A stretch of DNA of 5,011 bases from positions 1-5,011 of the forward strand of contig JANJSW010000318.1 of NCBI GenBank assembly GCA_024711415.1, written 5' to 3'. Made by a program: the position numbers and the translations under genes. Below are positions 4,392-5,011 of the stretch, one piece after another; within the stretch, counting starts at the first letter, position 1, and the number at the start of each line of letters is the position of its first letter. Source of the DNA: Thermomonas sp. Lineage in GTDB: Bacteria; Pseudomonadota; Gammaproteobacteria; Xanthomonadales; Xanthomonadaceae. The notes under the pieces are model-generated. The model was not told where the DNA came from. It saw only the letters and a list, made by a program, of their open reading frames with translations, and made no database searches.

Positions 4392-5011
4392 CGCTTCGCC
4401 TCCGCATCCAGCGCGTCGAGGTAGCGCTGCCCCTGCGCGTCCGGCGCCGGCCGGCGCGCAACCGCTGCCGGTGGCGTGGGCAGCAGTGGCCACAGCTGGG
4501 CGCGCAGGCGTTCGCGGCACCCGGCGCAGGCAGGATCTCGTTGCAGCGCATCCAGCGCGGCCTGCAGCGCCAGCGGATCGGCGGCGCGTTGGCCGTGCCG
4601 GCGCAACCAGGCCTGCAGCGCAGCCAGCAACTGTGTGGGCACCGCACGCGCCGGCGCGGCGTCCAGCTGTTGCCACAGCGCGGTGATGTCGGCATCGACC
4701 GGCGGCGCGGCGCGCAGCGGGTCCGGGCGCGGCGCCAGTCCTTCGCGCTTGCCGCCAAGACGGCGGCCCTCGTCGATTGGCGGCAGCTGCGGGCCGACCC
4801 GCGCCAGATAGATGCGTTCGGCCTGCTGCACCTGCTTGATGTAGCCCAGCGCCTTGTAGGCGAACGGCAGCGCGCGCTCGGGATGGCCCTGGCGCAGCTG
4901 CAGTTCCGACTGCCACATCTGGTCCAGCGCCAGCTTCAGGGTGGCGCGGGTCTGCGGGTCGAGCAGGGTGGCGGCTTCGGCGTGGTCGTGGGTGTGGCCG
5001 TAGGCTTCCAG
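4388..5011 (-). CDS. C-terminal part of a conserved protein of unknown function (cut by window edge)
   Basis: The frame is open to the last base, so only the final 207 residues are visible; the true start lies beyond 5011. The first 75 or so visible residues are helical and amphipathic, with a TPR-like or coiled-coil feel (LDPQTRATLKLALDQMWQS, then GHPERALPFAYKALGYIKQV). They are followed by RIYLARVGPQLPPIDEGRRL. The rest is Ala/Pro/Arg-rich and low in complexity, with a DPACAGCRERL stretch containing a CXXC (visible residues 162-165). No signal peptide or membrane segment is visible in this part. It overlaps the next gene by 4 bases (ATGA), so both are probably translated together. The helical block recalls C-terminal parts of large membrane proteins in MoxR/DUF58/VWA clusters (DUF4175-like); this is a tentative memory-based link. 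Confidence 0.8.
   Translation of the reverse strand: MEAYGHTHDHAEAATLLDPQTRATLKLALDQMWQSELQLRQGHPERALPFAYKALGYIKQVQQAERIYLARVGPQLPPIDEGRRLGGKREGLAPRPDPLRAAPPVDADITALWQQLDAAPARAVPTQLLAALQAWLRRHGQRAADPLALQAALDALQRDPACAGCRERLRAQLWPLLPTPPAAVARRPAPDAQGQRYLDALDAEAKR
4399..4403 (-). promoter_or_regulatory. ribosome binding site of the 591-residue membrane protein gene
   Basis: On the minus strand a perfect GGAGG lies 7 bases before the ATG at 4391, inside the last codons of the upstream gene. Together with the ATGA overlap it fixes the start and argues against the longer open frame. Confidence 0.85.

Noticed and set aside
4392..4916. In-frame N-terminal extension of the 591-residue protein to a GTG at 4916
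   Set aside because: The extra 175 residues are Ala/Gly/Arg-rich shadow of the upstream gene in another frame, while the ATG at 4391 has a perfect GGAGG and an ATGA overlap.

Overview
This GC-rich window (about two thirds G+C by eye) looks like the chromosome of a gammaproteobacterium of the Xanthomonadaceae/Lysobacteraceae group, such as Lysobacter, Luteimonas or Stenotrophomonas. The Fur sequence, which starts SQDLRKAGLKVTHPR, ends VRKKR and has no cysteine, fits that group. So does the block smpB / ratA-rnfH / bamE / fur. The genus is an inference from remembered family features, not from a search.

Layout: positions 1-50 show nothing recognisable. A stable-RNA promoter (about 52-97) drives a two-gene tRNA operon, tRNA-Ala(GGC) and tRNA-Glu(TTC), which ends at an intrinsic terminator (318-350). 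smpB (407-901, minus) points toward the tRNAs and away from ratA-rnfH (961-1670, plus). The 59-bp smpB-ratA gap carries nested dyad symmetry. bamE (1678-2070, minus) meets rnfH tail to tail with 7 bp between them and is divergent from fur (2216-2614, plus). fur then converges, with one base between stop codons, on a minus-strand operon that fills the rest of the window. That operon has a gene cut by the window edge (4388 to beyond 5011), joined by an ATGA overlap to a 591-residue membrane-anchored periplasmic protein (2616-4391).

The first part is housekeeping. SmpB and tmRNA rescue stalled ribosomes. RatA is a START/Coq10-fold protein reported as a 50S-binding toxin in E. coli. RnfH is a small ubiquitin-fold partner of unknown role. 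BamE is a lipoprotein of the outer-membrane assembly machine. Fur controls iron genes. The order smpB / ratA / rnfH / bamE is the same as in E. coli.

The last 2.4 kb is the least understood part. The 591-residue protein has two N-terminal membrane segments, a predicted periplasmic portion of about 500 residues with beta-sandwich-like and Rossmann/amidotransferase-like stretches, and one C-terminal membrane segment. Its architecture resembles the uncharacterised membrane proteins found in MoxR ATPase/DUF58/BatA-type clusters. The defining MoxR and VWA genes would lie outside this window, so that assignment is a hypothesis. No mobile element, CRISPR array, prophage or broken gene was seen.
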